Shown here piece after piece: positions 27,257-36,474 of a DNA stretch of 64,000 nucleotides. Numbering within the stretch: position 1 is the first letter of the stretch; each line of letters starts with the position of its first letter. This stretch comes from Achromobacter sp. HZ34. Lineage in GTDB: Bacteria; Pseudomonadota; Gammaproteobacteria; Burkholderiales; Burkholderiaceae_B. The DNA is taken from positions 372,001 through 436,000 of the forward strand of contig NZ_NJIX01000001.1 in assembly GCF_002209485.1 (NCBI RefSeq), written 5' to 3'. The translations under genes were made by a program, and so were the position numbers. Under the pieces are notes generated by a model, which did no database searches, was not told the DNA's origin, and worked only from the letters and a program-made list of their open reading frames with translations.

Positions 27257-28282
27257 ATGAAACACAATCATGCGCACATGGTGACGCGGCGCCCGCAGGG
27301 TAAGAAGAGGCTGATGGTGGCGCTGGTCGCCGCGTGTAGCGTCCTGGGGGCGGCGCTGCTGCCGGTGGGGCAGGCGCGCGCCGACAACTTTCCGTCCAAG
27401 CCTGTCACCATGATCGTGCCGTATCCCGCGGGCGGTGCCACCGACATCGTGGCGCGTGCCATCGCGGAGAAGCTGACGTTGACGTGGAAGCAATCGGTGA
27501 TCGTGGAAAACCGCGCGGGCGCGGGCACCACTATCGGCGCCGGCGCCGTGGCGCGTGCGGCGGGTGACGGCTACACCCTGTTCATGACGACCTCGGCGCA
27601 CACCATCAGCGGGCATATCTACGACAAGCTGAACTACGACCCCGTCAAGGACTTCGCGCCGATTACGCTGGTGACCAAGGTGCCGCTGGTGCTGGTGATC
27701 AATCCGGCGTTGCCTGCCAAGACGCTGCCTGAATTCCTGGCCTACTTGAAGAAGGATGGCGCCAGCGTGAACTTCGCGTCACCGGGTACCGGCACGGCGC
27801 AGCATTTGAGCGGCGAGCTTTTCAAGATCGCCACCAAGTCGGCTATTACGCATGTGCCTTATCGGGGCGACGCGCCCGCCTTCACGGATCTGATCGGTGG
27901 GCAGGTGCAGATGATGTTGGCGACGATCACGTCGGCCTTGCCGCAGATCAAGTCGGGCAAGCTGCGCGCGCTGGCGGTGGCCAATGGCAAGCGCGTCCAG
28001 GCGCTTGCCGATGTGCCCACCTTCGCGGAAGCGGGCATGCCGGGTTTCGAGGCGGCCACGTGGTTCGGCCTGCTGGCTCCGGCGTCGATGAAGCCTGAGT
28101 TGCAGCAGCGGATCTACAAGGACGTGGCAGCCATCGTCGCCACGCCAGAGATGCAGCGCCGCATCGAGGACCTGGGCGGCGACGTGATCAACAGCACACC
28201 CCAGGAATTCGGCGCCTTCATGCAGGAAGAAACCGCCAAATGGGGCAAGGCCGTCAAGGCCAGCGGCATGGCGAAGCAATAA
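27257..28282 (+). CDS. Bug (TctC) family periplasmic solute receptor
   Basis: A 341-residue Bug receptor with a positively charged N-terminus (RRPQGKKR) and Sec signal cleaved near ARADNF. It shows FPSKPVTMIVPYPAGG, VENRAGAGTTIG, AGDGYTLFM and HVPYRGDAP. ATG 27257 has AAGAGGAGAC upstream. The frame happens to stay open back to 25559, through the aldehyde dehydrogenase on the other strand, which is an artefact. It is divergent from the aldehyde dehydrogenase operon and probably binds the same pathway's substrate. Confidence 0.93.
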   Translation: MKHNHAHMVTRRPQGKKRLMVALVAACSVLGAALLPVGQARADNFPSKPVTMIVPYPAGGATDIVARAIAEKLTLTWKQSVIVENRAGAGTTIGAGAVARAAGDGYTLFMTTSAHTISGHIYDKLNYDPVKDFAPITLVTKVPLVLVINPALPAKTLPEFLAYLKKDGASVNFASPGTGTAQHLSGELFKIATKSAITHVPYRGDAPAFTDLIGGQVQMMLATITSALPQIKSGKLRALAVANGKRVQALADVPTFAEAGMPGFEAATWFGLLAPASMKPELQQRIYKDVAAIVATPEMQRRIEDLGGDVINSTPQEFGAFMQEETAKWGKAVKASGMAKQ

Positions 28283-28332
28283 CGGTCCCGCCGGGGACCG
28301 CGCGATGAACGGGCCGGTGTGAAGACCGGCCC
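28283..28332 (+). terminator. two consecutive GC stem-loops after the Bug gene
   Basis: CGGTCCC/GGGACCG (28283-28289 with 28294-28300) and GGGCCGGT/ACCGGCCC (28311-28318 with 28325-28332) form two hairpins immediately after the stop codon at 28282. Neither is followed by a T-run. The rest of the gap to 28523 is AT-rich and probably carries the autotransporter promoter. Confidence 0.45.
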
Positions 28333-28523
28333 CGCCTGGCCGATGTGGCCGGCGTGTACGCGTGACGGTCCCGTGCTCCATCAGGAAAGCAGTCTTGGTA
28401 AAGACTCGAGTGTTTCCGTCTTTGTTACTTTATTTTTGAATATTGCTCTGCAATTATCGTAAGTTGCCGAATTGTTTCCACATAGAATTCACGATTCCTT
28501 AGTCACTGGATACATGCTGCAAG

Positions 28524-31500
28524 ATGGAATCGTTGATGATGGAGCAGGCGGCCGCTTGCGTTCGCGCGCAATCCTTGCGTCCCAAAGCGCTGGTCTTGCT
28601 GGTCGCCGCCGCGTTGGCAGGCACATACGGACTGATGGGTCCCAAGGCAGCATGGGCCGATGGAGGCCGCGGCTCCACCACACTGGGCGCGCCGGCAGGA
28701 GGCAGTGGCGGCGTTGACGGTGATCTGGCGTCCGCCACCGGCCAGATGGGAAATCCGAATCCCTCGGCATCCGCCGGGACGACGGGCGGGGGCGGCGGCG
28801 TGGATCTGGGTACGGGCAATGGCGCCGCCGGTGGCGCGCGTGGCTTCGGCGGAATCGGTGCCGGTGTTGGCCAGATCGCACCCCGCGCGGGCGCCAACGG
28901 CACAGCCGGCGCCGTCTACACAGCGCCGCAGACCATTGCCGCACCCATCACGGGAAACGCGGGCAGCACCACGGTGGACAGCAATTTGACCCTCTACACC
29001 GCCGCCGGCGGCGGCGGAGGCGGGGTGGGCGTCAGCACGACCGCCGATCTGATCGTGCAAAGCAACGTCACGGGCGGCGCCGGCCGCAGCGTGCTTAGCG
29101 CGGGCAATGGCGGCGGGGGGGCGGGAATTTTTTCCTCCGCGCAGGTCACGGTGACGACGGCAGCGTTTGTCACCGGCGGTGCGGGCGGCGGCGCTACCAG
29201 CGCGCTCACGATCACCGGCGGCGGTGGCGGCGGCGGCATGGGCGTGCTGCTCGCGGCCGGCGGCGGCCTGGACAATGCGGGCAGGATCACGGGCGGCAAG
29301 GGCGGCAACGCCACCACCTCGCTGGTTACCGGCGGCGGTGGCGGCGACGGCGGCGCGGGTGTCGAACTGACCTCGGTCGGCACGGTGGTCAACACCGGCG
29401 CGATCACGGGCGGCGTCGGCGGCAACGCCCCGGTCACCGGCGTGTCAGGCCGTGGCGGCGCCGGCGTGCTGTTCTACACGGGCGGCAGCTATGCCAGCGG
29501 CGGCACGCTGATCAATGCCGGCACCATCACGGGCGGTGTCGGCGGCAATAACACTGCCGCCGGCGTGGCGGGCAGCGGCGGCGCGGGCGTGCAGGGCGGC
29601 AACGTGACGGTCATCAATACCGGCACCATCAGCGGCGCGTTCAGCGGGACCGGCAACACGCACTTGCAAGCCGCCGCGATCGCCTTCACCGGCGGCGTCA
29701 ACACACTGGAGATTCGCAGCGGCTCCGTCCTGAACGGCAATGTGCTCGCCTACAGCAGCGCCGACACGCTGCGCCTGGGCGGTGCCACCGACGGCAGCTT
29801 CGATACATCGAAACTGGGCGCGGCCGCCAGCACCGCGCAATATCAAGGTTTCGGCATATACGAGAAGAGCGGCGCCAGCACCTGGACGCTCACCGGCACG
29901 ACGACGGCGGCAACGCCCTGGACCCTCACCAGCGGCACCCTGTCGATCGCCGACGATGCCAGCCTGGGCGCGTCCAGCGGCAGCTTGACCTTGAATGGCG
30001 GCACGCTGCGGAACACCGCGGCCGTCACCGCCAGCCGCGCCGTGGTGCTGGGTGGCGCGGGCGCCACCCAGCGGACCGACGCCGACTACACCAGCACGGG
30101 CATCATCTCCGGCGCCGGCGGCCTGACCAAGACCGGCGCGGCCACGCTGACGCTCAGCGGCGCCAACACCTACACCGGCGGCACCACCATCACGGCCGGC
30201 ACGGTGGCGATCAGCGCCAACGAGAACCTGGGCGCCGCGCAAAGCAGCGTCGTCCTGAATGGCGGCACCTTGCAGACCACGGCGGCCATGTCCATCAGCC
30301 GCGATATCGTGCTGGGCGCCGCCGGCGGCACGCTGCGCACCGATGCGGACTTGAGCAATGGCGGTGAAATCTCCGGCGTGGGCGGCCTGACCAAGACCGG
30401 TGCCGGCACCTTGACCCTGACCGGTCCCATCACTTACCTGGGGACCACCACCATCCAGGAAGGCACGCTGCTGTCGCCCGCTGTCAATCTGGGCAGCAAC
30501 GACATCGCCAACAACGGCACGCTGGCCGTGCAGCAAGATAACGCGGGCCAGCTGGATGGCGCCATCGACGGCACGGGCAACCTGGTCAAGCTGGGCGCGG
30601 GGCGCCTGAACCTGACCGGCGGCGGCGACATGTCGGGCACCACCTACGTCCAGGCCGGCACCTTGTCCATCAACAGCAGCCTGGCCAATTCCACGGTGGA
30701 AGTCGACACCGGCGCCACGCTGGGCGGCAACGGCACGGTGGGCGCGACCACGGTACGCGGCGGCGGCACTATCGCGCCGGGTAATTCCATTGGCACGCTG
30801 CACGTGAACGGCAACTTCGTCCAGGAAGCAGGGTCGACCTACGTCGTCGAACTCGATGGCGCGTCGTCCGACCAGGTCGTGGTCAATGGCACGGCTACCG
30901 TACAGACGGGCGCCGGTCTCACGGCCGTGAAGCATGGTGGCAACGACGGCGGCGGCTCCCTGTTCAAGGCCGGCACCCGATACACGGTGCTGAGCACCAC
31001 GGGTGGCCTGGCCGGCACCTACACTTTGAACCAGACGCCGCTGACGGCTTTCCTGGGCGTGACCGACAGCTACGACGCCAACAACGCCTACCTGACCGTG
31101 GTGCGGACGCGCGATCCCGCCGATGCCGCCACGACGCCGAACCAGAGCGCCACCGCGGGCGGCTCCGCGGGCAGCGTGGTGTCGGATGTCCTGCTGAACT
31201 CACCTAACGACGCTGATGCGCGCGCCGTGCTGGACCAGCTGTCCGGCGCGGCGCTGGCCTCGGCCAAGGGCGCCATGGTGTATGACAGCCGCTATTCGCG
31301 CGACCTGGCCATCGACCGCCTGCGCAATGCGTTCTGCACGGTGGGCGCGGAGGAGGCGCGCAGCGACGGCACGCGCGCCGCTGCCGGCAACAGGGCAGCC
31401 AACGGAGCGAACAGCGGGGCAAGCCAGCCCGGCAGCCGCGGCGGCGGCTGCGGCAACGGCGACGCCGCGGGCCGCGTTGCCTGGGGCCAGGCCTGGGGCG

Positions 31501-32288
31501 GCTGGGGCCACACCAACGGTAATGGCAACGCCAGCGGCATCGAGCGCGATTCGGCCGGCTTTGTCGTGGGCATGGACGTGCCGGTGGGATCGTGGCGCGT
31601 GGGCGGCCTGACCGGCTACAGCCATGGCCGCTACAAGGTGGACGAGCAGAACGCGCGGACCCAGAGCGACGACTTCCATCTGGGTGTCTACGGCGGCACG
31701 CAGTGGGGCGCATTGGTCTTGCGGCTGGGCGGCGTCTACACGTTCCACGATGTCAATTCGGGCCGCGATGTCGACGTGGCCGGCGTCGGTGGCCGCATGG
31801 ATGCTGACTACCAGGGCAACACCACCCAGGCTTTTGGGGAGCTGGGCTACCAGTTTAAGGCGGGGCCGGTGGCGCTGGAGCCTTTCGTCAATCTTGCCTA
31901 CGTCAATCTGCACACGAATGCGTTCAATGAACGTGGCGGCGACGCGGCCTTGAGCAGCCGTTCCAGCGATACGTCGACGTCGTTCTCCACGCTGGGGTTG
32001 CGCGCCTCGTCCGACCTGCAACTGGGCAAGGTCGATGCGACCGTGCGGGGCCTGGTGGGCTGGCGCCGTGCCTATGGCGACGTCACGCCCAAGTCCAGGG
32101 TGTCGTTCAATGGCGGCGACACGTTCACGGTGAGCGGCGTACCCATCGGCAAGGATGCCGCGGTGATCGGCGCCGGCCTGGACCTGCACATCACGCCACG
32201 CGTCACCGCCGGCGTGGCCTTCGATGGCCAGTTCGGCAGCGGCGCCAGCGACCGCACGGTGAGCGGCACGCTGAGAGTAGTGTTCTAG
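28524..32288 (+). CDS. classical (type Va) autotransporter, Gly-rich beta-helix passenger
   Basis: A 1254-residue surface protein secreted by the type V pathway. Residues 1-45 form a signal peptide ending AWA. Residues ~46-380 are extremely Gly-rich with repeated ITGGxGGN and NTGxITGG units of a beta-helix. Residues ~520-660 hold passenger-associated transport repeats with the GGLTKTGAATLTLSGANTYTG-like pattern (two clear copies and a weaker GTGNLVKLGAG copy). The C-terminal ~270 residues are a 12-strand barrel ending in Phe (TLRVVF). A linker between autochaperone region and barrel has two cysteines (NAFCTVG and GGGCGNG) about 45 residues apart. No RGD or protease catalytic triad was noticed, so an adhesin or surface-layer role is more likely than a SphB1-like protease. 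ATG 28524 is used; 28536 and 28539 are alternatives. Confidence 0.88.
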   Translation: MESLMMEQAAACVRAQSLRPKALVLLVAAALAGTYGLMGPKAAWADGGRGSTTLGAPAGGSGGVDGDLASATGQMGNPNPSASAGTTGGGGGVDLGTGNGAAGGARGFGGIGAGVGQIAPRAGANGTAGAVYTAPQTIAAPITGNAGSTTVDSNLTLYTAAGGGGGGVGVSTTADLIVQSNVTGGAGRSVLSAGNGGGGAGIFSSAQVTVTTAAFVTGGAGGGATSALTITGGGGGGGMGVLLAAGGGLDNAGRITGGKGGNATTSLVTGGGGGDGGAGVELTSVGTVVNTGAITGGVGGNAPVTGVSGRGGAGVLFYTGGSYASGGTLINAGTITGGVGGNNTAAGVAGSGGAGVQGGNVTVINTGTISGAFSGTGNTHLQAAAIAFTGGVNTLEIRSGSVLNGNVLAYSSADTLRLGGATDGSFDTSKLGAAASTAQYQGFGIYEKSGASTWTLTGTTTAATPWTLTSGTLSIADDASLGASSGSLTLNGGTLRNTAAVTASRAVVLGGAGATQRTDADYTSTGIISGAGGLTKTGAATLTLSGANTYTGGTTITAGTVAISANENLGAAQSSVVLNGGTLQTTAAMSISRDIVLGAAGGTLRTDADLSNGGEISGVGGLTKTGAGTLTLTGPITYLGTTTIQEGTLLSPAVNLGSNDIANNGTLAVQQDNAGQLDGAIDGTGNLVKLGAGRLNLTGGGDMSGTTYVQAGTLSINSSLANSTVEVDTGATLGGNGTVGATTVRGGGTIAPGNSIGTLHVNGNFVQEAGSTYVVELDGASSDQVVVNGTATVQTGAGLTAVKHGGNDGGGSLFKAGTRYTVLSTTGGLAGTYTLNQTPLTAFLGVTDSYDANNAYLTVVRTRDPADAATTPNQSATAGGSAGSVVSDVLLNSPNDADARAVLDQLSGAALASAKGAMVYDSRYSRDLAIDRLRNAFCTVGAEEARSDGTRAAAGNRAANGANSGASQPGSRGGGCGNGDAAGRVAWGQAWGGWGHTNGNGNASGIERDSAGFVVGMDVPVGSWRVGGLTGYSHGRYKVDEQNARTQSDDFHLGVYGGTQWGALVLRLGGVYTFHDVNSGRDVDVAGVGGRMDADYQGNTTQAFGELGYQFKAGPVALEPFVNLAYVNLHTNAFNERGGDAALSSRSSDTSTSFSTLGLRASSDLQLGKVDATVRGLVGWRRAYGDVTPKSRVSFNGGDTFTVSGVPIGKDAAVIGAGLDLHITPRVTAGVAFDGQFGSGASDRTVSGTLRVVF
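29270..29640 (+). repeat. in-frame Gly-rich repeats of the passenger
   Basis: Repeated modules of about 35-40 codons encode NxGxITGGxGGN followed by a GxGGAGV segment, at least three recognisable copies. At DNA level they are imperfect and rich in GGCGGC. They encode successive turns of a beta-helix. Confidence 0.6.
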
Positions 32289-32301
32289 AGCGCTGCGTGC
32301 G

Positions 32302-32337
32302 CAGGCCCCGCAGGCAATCCTGCGCCTGCGGGGCCTG
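32302..32337. terminator. bidirectional stem-loop between convergent genes
   Basis: CAGGCCCCGCAGGC (32302-32315) pairs perfectly over 14 bp with GCCTGCGGGGCCTG (32324-32337) around an 8-base loop, between the autotransporter stop (32288) and the enolase-family stop (32354). No long T-run, but the stability and convergent position support termination or 3'-end protection for both transcripts. Confidence 0.6.
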
Positions 32338-32353
32338 TCCGTTCGGGCGAGCT

Positions 32354-33460
32354 TTACAGCACGGCGATGCGCTTGCGTTCGATCAGCTCGAAGTCGATAT
32401 TCGCGCCCAGCCCGGGCGCATCCGGCGCGCGGACATAGCCGTCGGCATCGGGCTCGATGTCTTCCACCATCCCGTACTTCTGCGCGCCGCCCGGCAACAG
32501 CACCTCGAAGTACTCGGTGTTCTTCAAGGCCATGGCGACGTGCAACTGCGCCAGGTTGTTGAGCGAATTGCCACCATGGTGAATTTCGTAGTTCATGCGG
32601 AATGCTTCGGCCAGATGCGCGGTCTTCAGCATATTGGTGATGCCGCCCTTGTTCGGCACATCGCCGCGCAGAAAGTCGGTGGCGCTTTGCTGGATCCACG
32701 GCACGTAGGAATCCAGGCCGGCCGCCGGCGCTTCCGTGGCCATGATGGGAATATGCAGCTGCTGCTTGAGCTTGACGTAGTTGTACAGATCCGAATCGTG
32801 CAAGGGATCTTCGTACCAGTAGTAGTCGAGCTCCTCGATGGCGCGGCCCACGCGCACCGCTTCCGGATATTGATAGGCCCAGGCCGCGTCCAGCATCAGC
32901 GGGTAGTCGTCGCCGACGGCACGGCGCACGGCCTGGCACACGCGGATGTCTTCCTGCCAGGGATGCGGGGGATGGATCTTGTACGCCGCCCAGTTGCGCG
33001 ACTGGTACAGCAGGGCTTCCTCCGCGTATTCCTCGGCCGAGTCCAGGATCATCGAGCTGGCGTAGGCCTTGATCTTGTCGCGGAACCCGCCGATCAGGCG
33101 GTGGACAGGCAGGCCGGCCGCCTTGCCGGCGATGTCCCACAGGGCGACATCGCAAGCGCCGATGGTGCGCACATTGGACGTGCGCACGCGGCGCCACATG
33201 GCCTGGAACAGACGTTCGCGATCGAGCGGGTCCTGGCCCATGAGGATGGGCTTCAGGTACTTGATGACGTTGGCGCCGTCCATGTCGGCGGGCCAGTAGG
33301 CCGAGCCCAGGAAGGCGTGGCCGGTGATGCCGTCGTCGGTCTGGATCGCCAGCAGGCCCAGCTTGCTGGAGCCGGCGAACTTGCCGGTATGCGCGGCGTA
33401 GCTGGTGGGCGGGATGTCATCCCAGGAGAACAGGGTGAGCGAGACGTTATCGATTTTCAT
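32354..33460 (-). CDS. enolase-superfamily enzyme (mandelate racemase/muconate lactonizing type)
   Basis: A 368-residue acid-sugar dehydratase or racemase-like enzyme. The barrel carries YKIHPP (catalytic Lys with KxH spacing), metal ligands in MLDAAWAY, YWYEDPL and ATEAP, and a late NYEIHHGG His. The N-terminal capping domain starts at MKIDNVSLTLF. ATG 33460 is taken; an ATG three codons upstream (33469) is equally possible, and the frame's far start at 33715 overlaps the GST gene. It is the last gene of a Bug-GST-enolase operon, pointing to breakdown of a sugar acid or similar carboxylate. Confidence 0.9.
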   Translation of the reverse strand: MKIDNVSLTLFSWDDIPPTSYAAHTGKFAGSSKLGLLAIQTDDGITGHAFLGSAYWPADMDGANVIKYLKPILMGQDPLDRERLFQAMWRRVRTSNVRTIGACDVALWDIAGKAAGLPVHRLIGGFRDKIKAYASSMILDSAEEYAEEALLYQSRNWAAYKIHPPHPWQEDIRVCQAVRRAVGDDYPLMLDAAWAYQYPEAVRVGRAIEELDYYWYEDPLHDSDLYNYVKLKQQLHIPIMATEAPAAGLDSYVPWIQQSATDFLRGDVPNKGGITNMLKTAHLAEAFRMNYEIHHGGNSLNNLAQLHVAMALKNTEYFEVLLPGGAQKYGMVEDIEPDADGYVRAPDAPGLGANIDFELIERKRIAVL

Positions 33461-33542
33461 GGTCGGCATTCGGCATGGTTCGGACCTAGGTGCAGCCTGT
33501 GTTCGAGGCTGTTTGCGTGGCGTTTGGCAGCCTGCTTTCCGG

Positions 33543-34163
33543 CTATCTCTCGGTGTAGAGACGCATGCCTTCCTGCACGCCGGCACGGGCGGCCATGCGG
33601 TCGCCCCAGGCGGCGAGGGCAGGGAAGTCGCTGGCCGGCAGGGCGTTGCGGCGCAGGGCGTAATTGGGATACAGCATGAAATCGGCGAAGCTGGCCGATC
33701 CCGCCAGATAATCACGGCCTTGCAACTGCTTTTCGGCGATGCCGAAGTAGCGCAGGAAGCGCTTGTGGAACAGTTCGATGGTGCTCGGCACTTTTTCGGG
33801 CGCGACGTTTTCCACCTGGTTCATGGCGGCGCCGGTGCCGGCAATGTCGCTGGCGGCCTGCATGCACCATTGCATGGCGCAAAAGTAGTCGGCGGAGTCG
33901 GACGGGATATGGCGGCCTGATTTCTGGCAGGCATACAGCACGATGGCGCCGGATTGCGCCAGCACCAGGGGCTGGCCGCCGGGGCCGTCGGGGTCGACGA
34001 TGGCGGGGATCTGGGCCGAGGGATTCACGCGCAGGTAATCCGCGGCTCTATTCGCGCCGGCGCCCACGTCTATCGGGATCACGCGATGCGGCAGGCCGCA
34101 TTCGGCCATGGCGATGGTGGCGCGCAAGCCGTTGGTGGTGCGCCAGGCGTAGACATCTATCAT
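33543..34163 (-). CDS. glutathione S-transferase family protein
   Basis: A 206-residue cytoplasmic GST-fold protein. The thioredoxin-like N-terminal half contains VNPSAQIPAIVD (cis-Pro loop) and LAQSGAIVLYACQ (the glutathione gamma-Glu-binding Ser after Gln), and the C-terminal half is helical (YLAGSASFADFMLYP). It is in the same operon as a Bug receptor and an enolase-superfamily enzyme, which hints at an isomerase or dehalogenating/ether-cleaving role for the imported compound, but this is inference. Confidence 0.88.
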   Translation of the reverse strand: MIDVYAWRTTNGLRATIAMAECGLPHRVIPIDVGAGANRAADYLRVNPSAQIPAIVDPDGPGGQPLVLAQSGAIVLYACQKSGRHIPSDSADYFCAMQWCMQAASDIAGTGAAMNQVENVAPEKVPSTIELFHKRFLRYFGIAEKQLQGRDYLAGSASFADFMLYPNYALRRNALPASDFPALAAWGDRMAARAGVQEGMRLYTER

Positions 34164-34203
34164 CGATCGAAACTCCTTTCTTGCAGCGACTGCCGAGGTA
34201 ATT

Positions 34204-34227
34204 CGCCCTGGCCTGGCGGCCAGGGCG
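34204..34227 (-). promoter_or_regulatory. intercistronic stem-loop after Bug gene
   Basis: CGCCCTGGCC (34204-34213) and GGCCAGGGCG (34218-34227) form a perfect 10-bp stem with a TGGC loop between the Bug stop (34331) and the GST start (34163). Similar in position to the stem-loop at 7678-7709; a likely mRNA stabiliser or partial terminator. Confidence 0.5.
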
Positions 34228-34330
34228 CGTGTTGCTTGGGGAGCGCTGAGGGCTTGCGGGGAATGCCGCCAGCTTCACGCCCCGGATGGCCGGGTTGCGG
34301 ATCAAGGACCGGGACGCGCCATCCCACCTT

Positions 34331-35308
34331 TTATTCCACATGCACCTTTGCGGTCTTGATGAGGGCGGCCCAGTCCGTGGACTCCTTGTCCAGCCACTGT
34401 TTGTAGGCATCGGCCGATTGATCCACCGGCGCGACCATCATCTTGCGCAGGGTGGCCTGGGTGTCCGGCTGGCGCATGAAGGCAACGACGGCGGCGTTGA
34501 TGGCGGCGACGGTCTTGGGCGGCGTGTTGGGCGGCGCGAACAGGCCTTGCGAGATCATCGACGTAAAGCCAGGCACACCCGATTCGCTGATGGTGGGAAC
34601 GTCAGGCGCATCGGGCGACCGTTCGGGCGTGGCGATGGCCAGGGCACGCAGCTTGCCCGCATGCAACAACTCCAGCACCGAAGGCAGCCCCGTGAACACC
34701 ATGTCCAGGTGTCCGCCCGCGGTATCGGTGATCGCCGGGCCGCTGCCCTTGTAGGGCACGTGCACCAGCTTGATCTTGGCGTCCTCCATCAGCTTTTCGG
34801 CGGTCAGGTGGGTGATGCTGCCCGTCCCGGCCGAACCGATGGTCAAGGTGCCGGGCGACTTGCGCGCGGCCGTGAGCACGTCCTGGAAAGTCTTGAAACG
34901 CGAATTGGCCGCCACCACCAGCACGTTGCCGAACATCGCCAGATTGGCCACGGGCACCAGGTCGCTGCGCTTGTATTGCAGATTGGGGTAGAGCGCCGGC
35001 ACGATGGTGTAGACGGCGGAGTCGGCCACCAGCAGCATTTTGTCCTCGGGCCGCGAACGGATCACCGTTTCCGTGCCGATGATGCCGCCCGCGCCCGCGC
35101 GGTTTTCCACGATGACGTTTTCGTTGAGCGCCTTGCCCAGGCCGGGCGCCATCAGGCGCGCGAACAGATCCGAGCCGCCGCCGGGATTGAAAGGGACGAC
35201 CACTCGAATGGGATTGCCAACCTGGGCCTGGGCTTGCGTGGCGGGCAGGGCGAGGGCGGAAATACCCAGCGCCGCGCAAAAGGTTGCTCGCGTCAATTTA
35301 TTCAACAT
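34331..35308 (-). CDS. Bug (TctC) family periplasmic solute receptor
   Basis: A 325-residue Bug receptor with Sec signal cleaved near TQAQAQ. Family motifs are NPIRVVVPFNPGG, VENRAGAGGIIG and HVPYKGSGP; the usual DGYTLL turn is degenerate here (PEDKMLLVA). It leads the minus-strand operon with GST and enolase-superfamily genes and is divergent from a FadR-type GntR regulator 258 bases away. Confidence 0.92.
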   Translation of the reverse strand: MLNKLTRATFCAALGISALALPATQAQAQVGNPIRVVVPFNPGGGSDLFARLMAPGLGKALNENVIVENRAGAGGIIGTETVIRSRPEDKMLLVADSAVYTIVPALYPNLQYKRSDLVPVANLAMFGNVLVVAANSRFKTFQDVLTAARKSPGTLTIGSAGTGSITHLTAEKLMEDAKIKLVHVPYKGSGPAITDTAGGHLDMVFTGLPSVLELLHAGKLRALAIATPERSPDAPDVPTISESGVPGFTSMISQGLFAPPNTPPKTVAAINAAVVAFMRQPDTQATLRKMMVAPVDQSADAYKQWLDKESTDWAALIKTAKVHVE

Positions 35309-35416
35309 CGCTTGTCTCCGTGGTTTTTATAGGCACTGCGAAATGTCACTGCTTGAAGCGAGCTGCCTGGCACAAGGCCGCCGTACGTACAGCTACCGTT
35401 GGTAACTGGCGGCGGG

Positions 35417-35444
35417 ACCGACCCGTTTGCAACGGTCGGTTTTT
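35417..35444 (+). terminator. terminator-like hairpin in divergent promoter region
   Basis: ACCGACC (35417-35423) pairs with GGTCGGT (35434-35440) across a 10-base loop and is followed by TTTTT on the plus strand. It lies between the divergent Bug and GntR genes, upstream of the GntR start, so it may end a short leader or small RNA rather than a gene. Confidence 0.5.
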
Positions 35445-35487
35445 GTCTCCATAGGCATCGTTTTTTGGCTAAATTACATCATTGTTA

Positions 35488-35502
35488 AGTTGTAAGGCAA
35501 CT
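35488..35502. promoter_or_regulatory. AGTTG-N5-CAACT inverted repeat, putative GntR operator
   Basis: AGTTGTAAGGCAACT lies in an AT-rich stretch 65 bases upstream of the GntR start and between divergent genes. FadR-type GntR proteins often bind short palindromes with TTG/CAA arms, making it a candidate operator. Confidence 0.45.
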
Positions 35503-35566
35503 AGTGTTTTCGCCGTCCCGTGCAGCGCACGGCAGGCGATATACTGGCCCCCAAAAAATCACGCCC

Positions 35567-36376
35567 ATGAAGAAAGCTCGCAACGAAATCCCCCGGCCAA
35601 GCACCGAACGCGGCACGCCCGCGGCGGCGGATGCCACGCGGCCCGCCGATCCGCCCCGTAACGCCGACGGCTTCCGCATTCCTGAACGGCCGCCGCGCCT
35701 GGCCGACCAGCTATACGATCAACTGCTGCAGCAGATCATCCAGGGCAAGTACCCGGAGGAAAGCCGGCTGCCGTCGGAGTTCGATCTATGCGCGGCCTTC
35801 GGCGTATCCCGGCCCGTGGTACGGGAAGCGCTATTCCGTTTGCAGACCGACGGCGTCGTCGTGTCGCAGCGGGGCGCCGGTTCCTACGTAAGGCGCCGTC
35901 CCAGCCCGGAACTGGTGCGCCTGGCGCCCATCGGCGGCCTGGCAGAGCTGGTGCGATGCATGGAACTGCGCCGTGCCATCGAAGGCGATGCCGCCTATAT
36001 GGCTGCCTTGCGCCGCAATGATGACGACCTGGCCGCGATGGAAGCGGCGCTCAACGACATGCAGCGCGCGCTGGACAATCGCCAGGTGGGCAACGAAGCG
36101 GACTTCCGCTTCCACCAGGCCATTGCCCTGGCATGCCGCAACGATCTGTTCGTGACCGCGCTGCAGTCGCTGGCCACGCAGATCTTCGACTACATGCGCG
36201 TGATGCGCAGCCTGGCCCTGGCCAGCGCGGCAAGCCGGGGCCGCCAGGTGCAGCGCGAGCATGAACGGATCTTCCTGGCGATCAAGAATGAAAAGCCGGA
36301 CGAGGCGCGCGATGCCATGCGCGAACACATCAACAATTCGCGCATGCGCACGCTGGACGAGACATTCGCGCCCTGA
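35567..36376 (+). CDS. FadR-type GntR-family regulator (FCD)
   Basis: A 269-residue regulator with a proline-rich N-terminal tail of about 45 residues, then the GntR helix-turn-helix (LYDQLLQQIIQGKY, SEFDLCAAFGVSRPVVREALFRLQTDGVV, SQRGAGSYV) and a C-terminal FCD domain (ELRRAIEGDAAYMAALR, DFRFHQAIALA, HERIFLAI). ATG 35567 is close to a modest ribosome site. It is divergent from the Bug-GST-enolase operon and probably controls it. A terminator follows at 36425-36474. Confidence 0.92.
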   Translation: MKKARNEIPRPSTERGTPAAADATRPADPPRNADGFRIPERPPRLADQLYDQLLQQIIQGKYPEESRLPSEFDLCAAFGVSRPVVREALFRLQTDGVVVSQRGAGSYVRRRPSPELVRLAPIGGLAELVRCMELRRAIEGDAAYMAALRRNDDDLAAMEAALNDMQRALDNRQVGNEADFRFHQAIALACRNDLFVTALQSLATQIFDYMRVMRSLALASAASRGRQVQREHERIFLAIKNEKPDEARDAMREHINNSRMRTLDETFAP

Positions 36377-36424
36377 ACGGGATAATGGGGCGCGTTTTCA
36401 TTACTGAAAATCGTTCTGAATAAG

Positions 36425-36474
36425 CGGTCCTATTTATTGGCTTAATACACGCCGAATAGGGCCGTTTGTATTTT
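36425..36474 (+). terminator. intrinsic terminator of the GntR gene
   Basis: CGGTCCTATT (36425-36434) pairs with AATAGGGCCG (36455-36464) through 10 bp with one G-U pair, followed by TTTGTATTTT. It lies 48 bases after the GntR stop. A second overlapping hairpin, CGTTTGT with ACAAACG, follows. Confidence 0.6.

Noticed and set aside
31200-33197. 665-codon minus-strand frame over the autotransporter end
   Set aside because: Shadow of the autotransporter barrel and the enolase-family gene; no coherent protein.
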